The notes: generated by a model from the letters alone, not told the origin. Numbered from the stretch's first letter, positions 44,891 through 54,520 are shown. The stretch is DNA of 64,000 nt from Affinundibacterium nitidum (GCF_014284155.1 NZ_JACOFZ010000004.1:248001-312000), one strand, 5' to 3'. A program made the numbers and translations.

Positions 44891-45034
44891 ATGGATATTT
44901 TATATTTATTGGTGCCGCTCAGTATTTTGTTGGTATTTGCAATTGGTGGGGTATTCTGGTGGGCGCTAAACCATCGTCAATTTGATGAGTTGGATCAAGT
45001 TGGTCAAAGTATCATTGACGATAAAGATAGTTAA
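44891..45034 (+). CDS. ccoS: cbb3-type cytochrome oxidase assembly protein CcoS
   Basis: A 47-residue membrane protein: MDILYLLVPLSILLVFAIGG, then VFWWALNHRQFDELDQV. One transmembrane helix followed by an acidic cytoplasmic tail with the conserved W-A-x-x-x-x-Q-F-D-D/E-L pattern is typical of CcoS, which helps deliver copper to cbb3 oxidase. It begins 3 bases after ccoI. The next gene converges after 10 bases, so ccoNOQP do not follow. Confidence 0.88.
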   Translation: MDILYLLVPLSILLVFAIGGVFWWALNHRQFDELDQVGQSIIDDKDS

Positions 45035-45044
45035 ATTCGTGCGC

Positions 45045-46109
45045 TCAATTTTCGCTTGCAATAAGCGTTTGTGCTAAATGATGAATATCTTCAGGCAGAT
45101 AGGACGCGAGCGTGAATTGGCTTCGTTGTTCGAATTTACTAAAATTTCGAATAACACCTTTTTGATAGGCTGGGTCATAGTGTTTTTGTAGAAGCAGCTG
45201 AACCAAATCTTTCAGATTCCCTTGATCGATTAAATTTACCCACTCCTTAATTGCTTCCTTTCCATACAATTGACTTAAAAAGCCTAGTTGTGTTTTCAAC
45301 GCTGAATGATCTTCAATAAAGTGTGCGTAATCTTCACATAGAAAATCAATGCGGTGTTGCATGTCTAGTTGAACTTCGATGCAAGATCCTTGACGCAAAC
45401 AGTCCATCATTGAATCGGGAATTCGCAGATTCCCCACTTTTTTGCTCTCAGCTTCGACGTACACAGGAAGTTGTGGATCGAATGATTTGAGCTTAGACCA
45501 GATCAACGTTTCAAAATGCTTTTGGCTTGGTTGATCTTGAAGAGGAAGATTGCCAAGTACGGAGCCACGGTGTTGTGCGAACTGTTCAAGGTCTAATACT
45601 TGGCTCCCTTGCTTCTCTAGAGCTAGAAGTAAACGACTCTTGCAGCTTCCCGTTGAGCCACAAATGACTTTCCACTCTAAACTAGAGACTATCTTCGGCA
45701 AGTCTTGATTGACGTAGCGGCGATACTCCTTATAGCCGCCTTCGAGTTGGTACGCTGGCCACCCTATCTTCGCAAAAATGTGGGCCATGGAACCACTGCG
45801 ATTTCCACCTCGCCAGCAATAGATCAAGGGGCGCCAGTTTTTAGGCATCTCGAGAAAATGTGACTCAAGGTGTATTGCAATATTTTTGGCTACAAGCGCG
45901 GCACCTATCTTCTTCGCTTCAAAAGCACCGACTTGTTTATAGCAAGTCCCAATGCGAATGCGTTCTTCGTTGTCGAGCACGGGGCAGTTAATTGCGCCAG
46001 GAATATGGTCCTCAGCAAATTCTGCCGGGCTGCGTGCATCAATAATGCAATCGAAAGAGTCGAGTTCGTTTAATACTTGTTCGAAGTTGATGGGGGCAGG
46101 GTGCTTCAT
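45045..46109 (-). CDS. mnmH: tRNA 2-selenouridine synthase (rhodanese-type)
   Basis: MnmH (SelU/YbbB) converts 2-thiouridine to 2-selenouridine, via a geranylated intermediate, at the wobble position of certain tRNAs. The 354-residue product has an N-terminal rhodanese domain with the active C98 in YCWRGGNRSGS, and a P-loop domain. The P-loop reads GSTGSCKS (151-158): the glycine before the lysine is Cys156, a departure from GxxxxGK[ST]. The ATG at 46109 overlaps the tesA stop (ATGA), so translation is coupled to tesA. An in-frame ATG ten codons upstream would extend into tesA and is less likely. Confidence 0.9.
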   Translation of the reverse strand: MKHPAPINFEQVLNELDSFDCIIDARSPAEFAEDHIPGAINCPVLDNEERIRIGTCYKQVGAFEAKKIGAALVAKNIAIHLESHFLEMPKNWRPLIYCWRGGNRSGSMAHIFAKIGWPAYQLEGGYKEYRRYVNQDLPKIVSSLEWKVICGSTGSCKSRLLLALEKQGSQVLDLEQFAQHRGSVLGNLPLQDQPSQKHFETLIWSKLKSFDPQLPVYVEAESKKVGNLRIPDSMMDCLRQGSCIEVQLDMQHRIDFLCEDYAHFIEDHSALKTQLGFLSQLYGKEAIKEWVNLIDQGNLKDLVQLLLQKHYDPAYQKGVIRNFSKFEQRSQFTLASYLPEDIHHLAQTLIASEN

Positions 46110-46762
46110 TTTTTTAGCATTTTTTCGAGCGGACCCCAAACATTATCTAGCATTTGTGGGTGTGCTTCGGCCTTTAAATGAATGCGATCTGCTTGAAATA
46201 ACTCCGCTTTTTCGGCCACGCCTTCTAGGAAAAACGGCACCAGAGCGACCTTCATTTCCTTAGCTAGTTTTCCATAGAGACCAAAAAATTGATCGCTATA
46301 GGTTTTGCCGTAATTAGGTGGGATCTTCATAGCAACTAGGAGTGGTTGTGCTTTACTCGCCTTAACCGCAGCGATCATCGCTCGGAAATTCGCTTCAGAG
46401 GCTTTGAGATCAAATCCTCGCAGGGCATCATTGCCACCGAGCTCGATAATCACGATGTGTGGCTTTTGTTTATTTAACAGTTCGGGCAGACGGCTCAGGC
46501 CTCCACTGCTGGTTTCACCACTAATACTTGCATTAAACACGGTGAACCCCATCTTCTTCTCTGCGAGCCGCTTTTCAAGTAGTGCAACCCAGCCGCTGCC
46601 GCGAGTTAGTCCATATTCCGCAGACAAGCTATCGCCAAGCACGAGAATAGTTTTTGGTGCAGAATGTGCAGCTTGAACATTAAACAGCATACCCAGCAAT
46701 AAAATACTGGAAAGTAGGCTTTTAAAAAGCCCGACCGACGTACGAGATATTTTTGCGAACAT
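46106..46762 (-). CDS. tesA: Arylesterase / lysophospholipase (acyl-CoA thioesterase I), GDSL family
   Basis: A 218-residue exported SGNH hydrolase. The signal peptide (MFAKISRTSVGLFKSLLSSI, hydrophobic, ending AAHSA) precedes the GDSL block LGDSLSAEYG, the GGND block and the catalytic DRIHLKAEAHP. The open frame extends about 95 codons upstream, but that part overlaps the divergent ybbA gene and is not coding. Only 19 bases separate its start from that of ybbA, so the promoters of both must overlap the genes. mnmH is coupled to it by an ATGA overlap. Confidence 0.93.
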   Translation of the reverse strand: MFAKISRTSVGLFKSLLSSILLLGMLFNVQAAHSAPKTILVLGDSLSAEYGLTRGSGWVALLEKRLAEKKMGFTVFNASISGETSSGGLSRLPELLNKQKPHIVIIELGGNDALRGFDLKASEANFRAMIAAVKASKAQPLLVAMKIPPNYGKTYSDQFFGLYGKLAKEMKVALVPFFLEGVAEKAELFQADRIHLKAEAHPQMLDNVWGPLEKMLKK

Positions 46763-46781
46763 AGTCACGAAAGAAAAAACG

Positions 46782-47462
46782 ATGAGTGAAACCAATAAGC
46801 CAGCAATCGTTGTCACGAAACTTAATAAGCGTGTGGCCGACGCCACTGGCGAGCTAACTATCTTGCATGATATCGAATTTAGCGCAAATGCGGGTGAGAC
46901 TTTAGCGATTGTCGGTGCTTCAGGTTCGGGCAAGTCGACTTTATTGGGTATCCTAGCTGGCCTAGATACACCAACCTCTGGGACAGTGAAGCTTGGTGGC
47001 GTTGATATTTTTGCTTTAGATGAAGATGGGCGAGCTTTACTTCGCAAGAATCAACTCGGGTTTGTATTTCAGTCGTTTCAATTGCTAATGCACTTAAATG
47101 CATTAGAGAATGTGATGTTGCCCCTAGAATTGAGAGGCGATAAAGATGCGAAGGCAAAAGCAGAGGCGATGTTAGCCAAAGTTGGTCTATCAGCTCGTTT
47201 GAAGCACTATCCCAAATATTTGTCTGGCGGGGAGCAACAACGCGTTGCTTTGGCGCGTGCCTTTGTGACAGAGCCACCCTTGTTATTTGCGGATGAGCCT
47301 ACTGGTAGCCTTGATGCAGCCACAGGAGAAGCTGTAATTCAGTTAATGTTTGAGCTCAATCGTGAACGCGGCTCGACCTTGGTCCTCGTCACCCATGATC
47401 TAACAATCGCTGCACGTTGTGGCAGAACCTTGAAAATCGCTGCGGGCCATCTTCAAGAGTAG
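46782..47462 (+). CDS. ybbA: LolD/YbbA-type ABC transporter ATP-binding protein
   Basis: A 226-residue ATPase of the lipoprotein-exporter/YbbA class. Walker A is GASGSGKST, the Q-loop lies at FVFQSFQLL, the signature is [15 protein letters not shown], Walker B is LLFADEPTG and the H-loop is VTHD. In E. coli this gene is divergent from tesA and followed by the permease ybbP. Here a terminator follows and no permease gene is present, so its partner is missing locally. Confidence 0.9.
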   Translation: MSETNKPAIVVTKLNKRVADATGELTILHDIEFSANAGETLAIVGASGSGKSTLLGILAGLDTPTSGTVKLGGVDIFALDEDGRALLRKNQLGFVFQSFQLLMHLNALENVMLPLELRGDKDAKAKAEAMLAKVGLSARLKHYPKYLSGGEQQRVALARAFVTEPPLLFADEPTGSLDAATGEAVIQLMFELNRERGSTLVLVTHDLTIAARCGRTLKIAAGHLQE

Positions 47463-47480
47463 AGTGTGATCAAAACAAAA

Positions 47481-47512
47481 AACGGCAGCTTCTCTAGCTG
47501 CCGTTTCTTTTT
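47481..47512. terminator. Convergent intrinsic terminator (ybbA / beta-barrel gene)
   Basis: AACGGCAGCT (47481-47490) pairs with AGCTGCCGTT (47496-47505), then T-rich bases on the plus strand and A-rich bases before it. Confidence 0.85.
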
Positions 47513-47526
47513 GTGCGAGCTACTTT

Positions 47527-48306
47527 TTAGAAACGGTAGCTTGCGACGGAGAAGATTGTTACTGAAGATCTCTGAGTCGCAAATGGGTTCTTGTTGACGT
47601 CATTCATGAAATGACGCGCACTGACTCCTGTTGAAAGTGACCAATTATTATTGATGGTCCAATTCCAAGTGGCTCCGAGACGAACGTCAGGGCGCATCGA
47701 AAACCGATCATTCGATCCAGCGAGATTTGCATTCAGACTTTTGTCTAGCTGATTCCAAGGATTTGTTGTGATGTTACCCCAGTTGACACTAAACATCGTG
47801 GTAACAGCGTGTTTCCGATTGAAGAACTTCTTCGCTTTCGCACCTACGCTAAAGAGCCGCCCATTCTCGTTGCCATTGATATTTGAAACTGAGGCATTGA
47901 GGCTGTAATCCGCTGCAATTTTATAGTTGAGGAACGCGCTGGTCTTAATTTGTTTGAAGCTTTTGTCATCAGGTCGGCCTTCAAGTCGTTTTTCGAAAGA
48001 GAAGGGGTCGAAAAATTGATCAACTTCGAGTTTAAAACCGTATTGAATTTTATCGTTCTTCGAGAAGTTCAAACTAGAGAGAGCGCTATTTTTGAACATC
48101 AATCCACGACTTTTGGTATCGATCTTGCTGTTCGTATTCTCAAATGGCAAAGCCATACTTTGTGAATTCGTCAAATCTAAGCTGGCTAGTCGGTTTGATT
48201 TGAATTGCTCAAGCGGAGATTGTAAGGAGAACTGTGTCTTTCCCAAATCTTGGCCATGCGCTGCTCCAGCAATCAATAAAACCGAAACCAAGGCAAATTT
48301 TTTCAT
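47527..48306 (-). CDS. Hypothetical outer-membrane beta-barrel protein
   Basis: A 259-residue exported protein with the signal peptide MKKFALVSVLLIAGAAHGQ. The mature part is a series of alternating polar/hydrophobic strands (IQYGFKLEVDQFF, SAFLNYKIAADYSLNASVS, VTTMFSVNWGNI, SMRPDVRLGATWNWTINNNW, LSTGVSARHFM) ending in the aromatic C-terminus SVASYRF, the signal for outer-membrane insertion. I do not recognise a named family. It is the last gene of the close-packed run thyA-folA-DUF4337-this gene, with a 13-base gap. Confidence 0.65.
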   Translation of the reverse strand: MKKFALVSVLLIAGAAHGQDLGKTQFSLQSPLEQFKSNRLASLDLTNSQSMALPFENTNSKIDTKSRGLMFKNSALSSLNFSKNDKIQYGFKLEVDQFFDPFSFEKRLEGRPDDKSFKQIKTSAFLNYKIAADYSLNASVSNINGNENGRLFSVGAKAKKFFNRKHAVTTMFSVNWGNITTNPWNQLDKSLNANLAGSNDRFSMRPDVRLGATWNWTINNNWSLSTGVSARHFMNDVNKNPFATQRSSVTIFSVASYRF

Positions 48307-48319
48307 TTTCTGAACTCAA

Positions 48320-48889
48320 TCAAAGATGAAACCAGGCAAATCCTGAAATAACAATACCACCAGCCGCAACGGCATAGGATCCATACTGTAACCAATTTTT
48401 CTTAGTTAATAAAGCGATCGCAGCAAGGGATATAGCAATTTGTACAGCGGTCATGGCCTGTGCCCAACGGTGGTGCTGGTGCAGGGCATTTTCAGACTGC
48501 TCTTCTAAATGTAAAACCTCTTTTTCGAAACCTTCGGCTTCTTTCTTAATATCTTCTTTTTCTTTCTTGTAACGTTCTACATCCGCTTTATATTTTTCAA
48601 CATCCGTACCCGGCAGCGAGATCGCAAGTTCCGCAAGATTTTGTTTGCTGGACTTCGCTTGGTAATAATTCCATTTGTTAGCCGCTTCTGTTTTCTTGAT
48701 AGCAGCACTATTCTTCAACATTGCCGCTTCGTTTTGTGTCGCGCCACCTTCATAGCCGATTAAAGCACCCACGGTTGCCATAATCGCGGTCATGACTGCA
48801 ATTCGGCTAGAAAATTGATCGTTGCCGTGTGCCGCATGTTCCAACTCGTGATCGTGTGGGCCATGTACGTGAAAACCGTGTCCAGACAT
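48320..48889 (-). CDS. DUF4337 membrane protein
   Basis: A 189-residue protein of the DUF4337 type. His-rich N-terminus (HGFHVHGPHDHELEHAAHG), one transmembrane helix (AVMTAIMATVGALIGY), the family block AANKWNYYQAKSSKQNLAEL, a long charged coiled-coil-like helix (about 100-140) and two C-terminal membrane helices (AVQIAISLAAIALLT and YAVAAGGIVISGFAWF). The His-rich start might bind metal. Function is unknown. It lies 9 bases after folA and 13 before the beta-barrel gene. Confidence 0.8.
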   Translation of the reverse strand: MSGHGFHVHGPHDHELEHAAHGNDQFSSRIAVMTAIMATVGALIGYEGGATQNEAAMLKNSAAIKKTEAANKWNYYQAKSSKQNLAELAISLPGTDVEKYKADVERYKKEKEDIKKEAEGFEKEVLHLEEQSENALHQHHRWAQAMTAVQIAISLAAIALLTKKNWLQYGSYAVAAGGIVISGFAWFHL

Positions 48890-48898
48890 TTTTGTTTC

Positions 48899-49378
48899 CT
48901 ATTTCTTTGAATAAATTACGATATCATACGCCAAGTTGTTGCTTGAAATGAAACTTTGGCGTGAAGTTTCTCCCCATATTTTGGGATCAATCTCTGGAAA
49001 AAAAGCGTCGCAGTCGTATTCTCCTTGAATCTCTGTGACCACCAAACGTTCGGCTAACTGCATAGCTTGTTGATAAATTTGGGCACCGCCGATGACAAAG
49101 GCTTGCTCTTCATTGAGTAGCGCGAAGGCTTGTTCAATCGAATTGACTGTTTCTACCCCCGTTTGGTTCCATTCGCTGTTACGCGAAACGACGATATTGC
49201 GACGCTTGGGTAACGGGCGCCCAATTGAGTCATAGGTTTTGCGTCCCATAATAATGGGGTGACCCGAGGTCGTATTCTTAAAGTGCGCCAAATCCTCTGG
49301 TAGGTGCCACGGCAACTGGTTATTGATGCCGATCCCACGTTTCTTGTCAGTGGCGACAATAATGCTGAGTCTTGCCAT
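48899..49378 (-). CDS. folA: Dihydrofolate reductase
   Basis: DHFR reduces dihydrofolate made by thymidylate synthase back to tetrahydrofolate. 159 residues, family length. Seen: SIIVATDKKRGIGINNQLPWHLPEDL with the W-x-L-P-x-D/E active-site region, GHPIIMGRKTYDSIGRPLP (NADPH site) and FVIGGAQIYQQAM. It starts 12 bases after thyA, so the two folate-cycle enzymes are in one operon. Confidence 0.96.
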   Translation of the reverse strand: MARLSIIVATDKKRGIGINNQLPWHLPEDLAHFKNTTSGHPIIMGRKTYDSIGRPLPKRRNIVVSRNSEWNQTGVETVNSIEQAFALLNEEQAFVIGGAQIYQQAMQLAERLVVTEIQGEYDCDAFFPEIDPKIWGETSRQSFISSNNLAYDIVIYSKK

Positions 49379-49390
49379 TTGTAATTACCT

Positions 49391-50185
49391 CTACACCGCG
49401 ACCGGCGCTTTAATGTGAGGATGAAATTCATAATTGAGAATGTCGAAATCCTCAAAGCGATAATCGAAAATGCTCTCTGGATGGCGTTTGATCGCTAACT
49501 GAGGCAAGGCAAACGGTGCTCGTTTTAATTGCTCATCGACTTGCTCTAGATGATTGCTGTACAAGTGGCAATCGCCCCCGGTCCAAACAAACTCACCTAC
49601 CTCGAGCCCTGTTTGTTGTGCCACCATGTGGGTGAGGAGTGCATAAGAAGCAATGTTGAACGGCACACCGAGGAAAATATCCGCGCTTCGTTGGTAGAGT
49701 TGGCATGACAACTTTCCACCCGCGACGTAAAACTGGAAAAATGCGTGGCAAGGAGGGAGCTTCATGTGGGGGATATCCGCCACATTCCAAGCTGAAACGA
49801 TCAATCGACGAGAATCCGGATTGGTCTTGATCTGATCAATTAATTGTGCAATTTGATCGACGTGACCACCATCAGGCAGTGGCCAACTGCGCCATTGAGA
49901 TCCATAGACCGGACCGAGATTACCATTCTCATCTGCCCACTCATCCCAAATTGAAACGCCATTATCTTTCAGATATTTGGTATTGGTCGAGCCTGCCAAA
50001 AACCAGATTAATTCATGAATAATCGATTTTAGGTGCAGCTTCTTTGTCGTGACCAAAGGGAAACCTTTTTGTAGGTCGAAGCGCATTTGATAGCCAAAGA
50101 CTGACAAAGTGCCAGTGCCTGTGCGATCTGTTTTAACATGCCCGTTTTCTTTAACGTGGCGCATGAAGTCGAGGTATTGTTGCAT
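49391..50185 (-). CDS. thyA: Thymidylate synthase
   Basis: ThyA methylates dUMP to dTMP using methylene-tetrahydrofolate and yields dihydrofolate. The 264-residue product has the same length as the E. coli enzyme: [20 protein letters not shown] at the N-terminus, the catalytic Cys146 in [31 protein letters not shown] (dUMP phosphate and base contacts) and the C-terminal APVAV. It heads the thyA-folA-DUF4337-beta-barrel run. Confidence 0.97.
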   Translation of the reverse strand: MQQYLDFMRHVKENGHVKTDRTGTGTLSVFGYQMRFDLQKGFPLVTTKKLHLKSIIHELIWFLAGSTNTKYLKDNGVSIWDEWADENGNLGPVYGSQWRSWPLPDGGHVDQIAQLIDQIKTNPDSRRLIVSAWNVADIPHMKLPPCHAFFQFYVAGGKLSCQLYQRSADIFLGVPFNIASYALLTHMVAQQTGLEVGEFVWTGGDCHLYSNHLEQVDEQLKRAPFALPQLAIKRHPESIFDYRFEDFDILNYEFHPHIKAPVAV

Positions 50186-50297
50186 GCGAATGTCTATCGT
50201 AAGTTGAGATCAAATAATCTGATCGGACAGCCATCAACTGCTGTTGTTGCTCTAAAGCCAACAGCAGGATGCGAGAAAAATTAAAAGATGAAGTATA

Positions 50298-51905
50298 TCA
50301 GTCGCCGATTATTTGTTCGTTGACATCTTGATTACCCGGCGCAATTAATGGCAGGCTAATTTCGAAACGAGCGCCTTGGTTGGGCTCGCTCGTAACCCGG
50401 ATTTCACCACCAAGTACATTGGTGATAATGTTGAATGTGATGCTAAGACCCAAGCCGCTACCGCCTTTACCAAATTTTGTCGTAAAAAATGGCTCAAAGA
50501 TGCGCTTGATAATCGCAGGGGGAATACCTTTTCCTGAGTCTTCAAAGACGATCAATACATGGTCACCCTGTTTTCGAGCTAAGCAACGCATATAACCTTG
50601 AGCATATCCATCGAGGCCATGCACAACCGCATTGTTAACTAAATTACTAAATACCTGGCCAAGTGGGCCAGGATAACTATCGAGTTCAATTGAGTCTGGA
50701 ATATCGAGTTCGAGAGTGAATGGCGTTTTACGTAGGCTTGAATGCAAGAGTGCAGCGAGCTCTTGGAATACAACCAACAGCGAAAACTTACGACGTTGGG
50801 CACTAGATTGGTCGACCGCAACTTGCTTGAAGTCACCCACGAGCTGTGCAGCTTGCTGCAAACCTCGCATTAAGAGTTTGCTTGATTCATTTGCCGCTGC
50901 AACATAATGACTAAGGTCAGAGCGTCGCATCGTTCCCTCATTCATTGACTTCTCGATTTGGCGTGTTTCGTCGCTCAAAGTACTTGCCACTAATAGGCAG
51001 TTGCCAAGCGGGGTATTTAATTCATGAGCCACGCCTGCAACCATAGATCCAAGGGCAGCCATTCTCTCAATACGCGCCAATTCATTTTGTGCACTGTTAA
51101 CGCTAGCCAAAGCAGCTTCAAGGTGATGGTTTGCACTCTCTAGCTCTTGCGTACGGAGACGCACCTTTGATTCTAAGGTTCCGGAATATTCGAGGAGCTG
51201 CTGATTCTTTACTTCGAGTTCGTTGAATGAACGTTGTAGTGCTTGCCTTGTCGCTTCCAAACTTAAAGCTAAGTGGCCGATTTCATCTTTACGATCGAAA
51301 GAAATTGCCTCATTCAATTCTCCATTCGCTAGTAAGTCGGATTTTTCAATGAGCAATTTAATCGGTTTTACCAAACGCCAGTGCAGAACCATCAATATGC
51401 AGAAAATCGATAGCACAAAGGAAATGCCGGTGATCGCTAAGGCACGTGTAAAGTTACCTTCAATTTCACTTTGCATGATATCGTCAGCAAGCGTAAGTTC
51501 TACTTCGCCGATGACTTGATCGCCATGGGTGATTTGGCGTGTTAAGGATCGCTTTGAAGCTTTTTGAGTCGCTTTGCGCTCATCGACAGTAATAAAAACT
51601 TTCCTGTCTGGTAAGGTTATTACCCTAATTTCAGATGCTCTTGGATCAGAGTAAACAACTTCGCTTGAGGATTTCGCAATCTCTGGCGTAATTTGCCATA
51701 CAGGTTCGCTGAGAATGACAGACAGAATTTCAGTGAGACGCTTGTGATCGTCAACTGTCTTCTTTTCGCTATCTCTGGTGATGGCCTGTTTCTGGTAGGG
51801 CACCAATACCATGGCGGTTACGCCAAGACCAAGAAACACAGCGAGGATCACCGCAAAACGTAAGGTGACACGACTTAGAATGTTTGAGATAAAGGCTGGA
51901 AACAT
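50298..51905 (-). CDS. Membrane sensor histidine kinase (orphan)
   Basis: A 535-residue two-component sensor. Start chosen at MFPAFISNILSRVTLRFAV because it places a first transmembrane helix (FAVILAVFLGLGVTAMVLV) directly at the N-terminus; the open frame continues 74 codons upstream without membrane character. A periplasmic domain of about 130 residues, a second helix (ALAITGISFVLSIFCILMVL), a HAMP-like linker and a coiled-coil follow. The HisKA helix has H294 in VAHELNTPLGN. The ATPase domain has NLVNNAVVHGLDG, FEDSGKGIPP and GKGGSGLGLSITFNI. No response regulator lies beside it, so its target is unknown. Confidence 0.87.
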   Translation of the reverse strand: MFPAFISNILSRVTLRFAVILAVFLGLGVTAMVLVPYQKQAITRDSEKKTVDDHKRLTEILSVILSEPVWQITPEIAKSSSEVVYSDPRASEIRVITLPDRKVFITVDERKATQKASKRSLTRQITHGDQVIGEVELTLADDIMQSEIEGNFTRALAITGISFVLSIFCILMVLHWRLVKPIKLLIEKSDLLANGELNEAISFDRKDEIGHLALSLEATRQALQRSFNELEVKNQQLLEYSGTLESKVRLRTQELESANHHLEAALASVNSAQNELARIERMAALGSMVAGVAHELNTPLGNCLLVASTLSDETRQIEKSMNEGTMRRSDLSHYVAAANESSKLLMRGLQQAAQLVGDFKQVAVDQSSAQRRKFSLLVVFQELAALLHSSLRKTPFTLELDIPDSIELDSYPGPLGQVFSNLVNNAVVHGLDGYAQGYMRCLARKQGDHVLIVFEDSGKGIPPAIIKRIFEPFFTTKFGKGGSGLGLSITFNIITNVLGGEIRVTSEPNQGARFEISLPLIAPGNQDVNEQIIGD

Positions 51906-52171
51906 TAGCTCAACCTTTGCACAAATTTGATCAACAGCATACGTCGTTCCTTGTGAGCCATTTTCTTCCAAAATGGATAGAGGCAGGCGCGTTGTGACAG
52001 AAAAGCCGAGGTGTTTCTTTGTGGAGAATAATGAAGTTCTCTGCAGATGGTAGAAGGTTTTGCTTAAATGCACAAGTCGCAGCTGCATACGCTCGCATAA
52101 AGCGAACCAAAAACACACACTGAACAATGGATGTTTGTAGTTCTTTGAACGAGTAGGGCTTGTATGCTTGC

Positions 52172-52510
52172 TTAGTGGTTTTCGCGAGCGTGGTTAATAG
52201 TGTATTTGGGGATCTCAATGGTAATGTCTTCTTGCCCCAATTTGACTTGGCATGATAAGCGGGAGGTCGCCTCTAAACCCCAAGCGGCGTCGAGCAAATC
52301 TTCTTCATCATCGCTCGATTCATTGAGTGAATTGAAACCTTTGCGTACGACGACATGGCAGGTCGTGCAGGCGCAAGACATTTCGCATGCATGTTCAATT
52401 TCGACATCATGTTCGACCATAGCTTCACACAAGGATTTGCCAGTCTCTACTTCGAGGGTTTTGCCTTCAGGGCAGAGTTGTGCATGGGGCAGAATGAAAA
52501 TCTTAGGCAT
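52172..52510 (-). CDS. fdx: ISC-type [2Fe-2S] ferredoxin
   Basis: The ferredoxin of the ISC system donates electrons for Fe-S cluster assembly on IscU. 112 residues. The cluster ligands are in C-x5-C-x2-C (CEMSCACTTC) with the fourth Cys in LSCQVKL. It starts 11 bases after hscA and is the last gene of the cluster; I do not see iscX after it. Confidence 0.95.
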   Translation of the reverse strand: MPKIFILPHAQLCPEGKTLEVETGKSLCEAMVEHDVEIEHACEMSCACTTCHVVVRKGFNSLNESSDDEEDLLDAAWGLEATSRLSCQVKLGQEDITIEIPKYTINHARENH

Positions 52511-52521
52511 GATGTTTTTCT

Positions 52522-54384
52522 TTAAATGTCGTTAAGGTTTTTGCCAGAGAGTGCTGTGCGTACACTTTGATCCATGCGACGAGCGGCAAATTCTTCTGTA
52601 GCATCAGCGAGTGCTGTTATCGCGGCCTTGATCAATTGGTGATCTTGCCCTTGTTTGGCACCATTGAGCTGTCCAATATGGCCTTCGATATGGGCTAGCT
52701 CTTGTTCATTCAACAAATGTTTATCAGTGGAGAGGGCGGAGGCAATCGCCAGTAACAAACGATCTGCCTCTACTTGCTCTTCGCGCAATGCTCGGGTTTG
52801 CATATCAAGTTCAGATGAACTGAAAGAATCCTGAAGCATACGAGCGATATCATCATCAGCTAAACCATAAGATGGCTTGACAACTATTGAAGATTCGACG
52901 CCTGAACGCATTTCGCGTGCGGAGACCGACAATAAACCGTCAGCGTCGACTTGGTAAGTGATGCGAATGCGAGCAGCGCCTGCAGCCATTGGTGGAATGC
53001 CGCGCAGTTCGAACTTCGCCAGCGAACGACAATCACTGACCAACTCACGTTCACCCTGTACAACATGAATAGCCAGGGCTGTTTGACCGTCTTTGAAAGT
53101 CGTAAATTCTTGTGCACGCGCACAAGGAATGGTCGAATTACGGGGGATAACTTTCTCAGACAACCCACCCATTGTTTCAATGCCGAGTGACAGCGGGATC
53201 ACATCGAGCAGTAGCCAGTCATCTCCTGGTGCGCGATTACCGGCCAACAGATTTGCTTGGATTGCTGCGCCAAGCGCTACTACCTTATCTGGATCGATAT
53301 TCGCTAATGGCGTGGTTTGGAAAAATTCACCAACGGCTTTACGCACGTGTGGCATGCGTGTCGCACCACCGACCAACACAACACCATCAATATCATCAAC
53401 CGTTAACTTGGCGTCGCGTAAGACTTTGCGGCAAGGGGTAATGGTTTTGATGACGAGATTCTCGGTGATCTCAGCAAAGATGTTTTTGGTGATTTGAAGA
53501 TGTACGACATCACCAGTCGACAGTTTGGCGTCGATATAGGTGGAGGGCTGGTTTGATAGAATCTCTTTTGCTTCACGTGCCTTAACCATCAAGGTACTTG
53601 TATCGGCATCATTGAGTAGGGATAAACCAGCTTCTTGCAATATCCAGCAAAATAGTCGGTGATCAAAGTCATCCCCGCCAAGTGCTGAGTCGCCACCGGT
53701 TGAAAGAACTTCAAATACGCCTTTGCTCATTTTTAAAATGGAAATATCAAAAGTTCCGCCGCCCAAATCATAAACTGCGAAAATACCTTCTGATCCGTTA
53801 TCGAGGCCATAGGCAATAGCCGCCGCAGTTGGTTCATTCAACAAGCGTAAAACATTGAGGCCGGCGAGTTTCGCCGCATCTTTGGTTGCTTGGCGTTGAG
53901 CGTCATCGAAATAGGCTGGGACAGTAATGACTGCACCGACAAGCTCGTCACCCAAAGCATCTTCTGCTTGTTGACGTAGTGTTGCGAGAATTTGGGCGGA
54001 GACTTCCACGGGGCTTTTGATGCCTGCGATCGTCTTCAATTGAACCATGCCAGGTTCATCATGGAAATCGTAGGGGAGGTTTTCCGCATGGGCGATATCT
54101 TTCAAGCCTCGCCCCATGAAGCGCTTAACTGAAACAATCGTGTTTTTGGGATCTCGCGTCTGTTCTTGCTGTGCTTTGTAACCGATATGCGCGTGACCGT
54201 TTGGCAAATAGCGAACTACCGATGGTAGCAATGAACGTCCATCTTCATCATTTAAAATTTCGGGGATACTATTACGAACCGTCGCCACTAAGGAGTTGGT
54301 TGTGCCGAGATCAATGCCAACCGCCAAACGATGTTGGTGTGGTGCGGTCGACATGCCTGGTTCGGAAATTTGCAGTAAGGCCAT
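52522..54384 (-). CDS. hscA: Fe-S cluster assembly chaperone HscA (Hsp70)
   Basis: HscA helps transfer the cluster from IscU to target apoproteins together with HscB. At 620 residues it has family length. The N-terminus [20 protein letters not shown] is followed by the Hsp70 phosphate-binding motif [13 protein letters not shown], the linker region and ATP motifs ([54 protein letters not shown]) and an Hsp70 substrate domain. The gap before hscB is 136 bases. Confidence 0.96.
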   Translation of the reverse strand: MALLQISEPGMSTAPHQHRLAVGIDLGTTNSLVATVRNSIPEILNDEDGRSLLPSVVRYLPNGHAHIGYKAQQEQTRDPKNTIVSVKRFMGRGLKDIAHAENLPYDFHDEPGMVQLKTIAGIKSPVEVSAQILATLRQQAEDALGDELVGAVITVPAYFDDAQRQATKDAAKLAGLNVLRLLNEPTAAAIAYGLDNGSEGIFAVYDLGGGTFDISILKMSKGVFEVLSTGGDSALGGDDFDHRLFCWILQEAGLSLLNDADTSTLMVKAREAKEILSNQPSTYIDAKLSTGDVVHLQITKNIFAEITENLVIKTITPCRKVLRDAKLTVDDIDGVVLVGGATRMPHVRKAVGEFFQTTPLANIDPDKVVALGAAIQANLLAGNRAPGDDWLLLDVIPLSLGIETMGGLSEKVIPRNSTIPCARAQEFTTFKDGQTALAIHVVQGERELVSDCRSLAKFELRGIPPMAAGAARIRITYQVDADGLLSVSAREMRSGVESSIVVKPSYGLADDDIARMLQDSFSSSELDMQTRALREEQVEADRLLLAIASALSTDKHLLNEQELAHIEGHIGQLNGAKQGQDHQLIKAAITALADATEEFAARRMDQSVRTALSGKNLNDI

Positions 54385-54520
54385 AATCTATTCTTGTTAT
54401 TCGACCGTTCAATTACGTTCGATATTGAAAATGTGAATCATCTATTGTGGTAGTCGCAGCGTTCATCTCTCGCGTTGACACTGTTGCTTCTTTGTTTATC
54501 TATTTTCGTTGCTTGAATTT

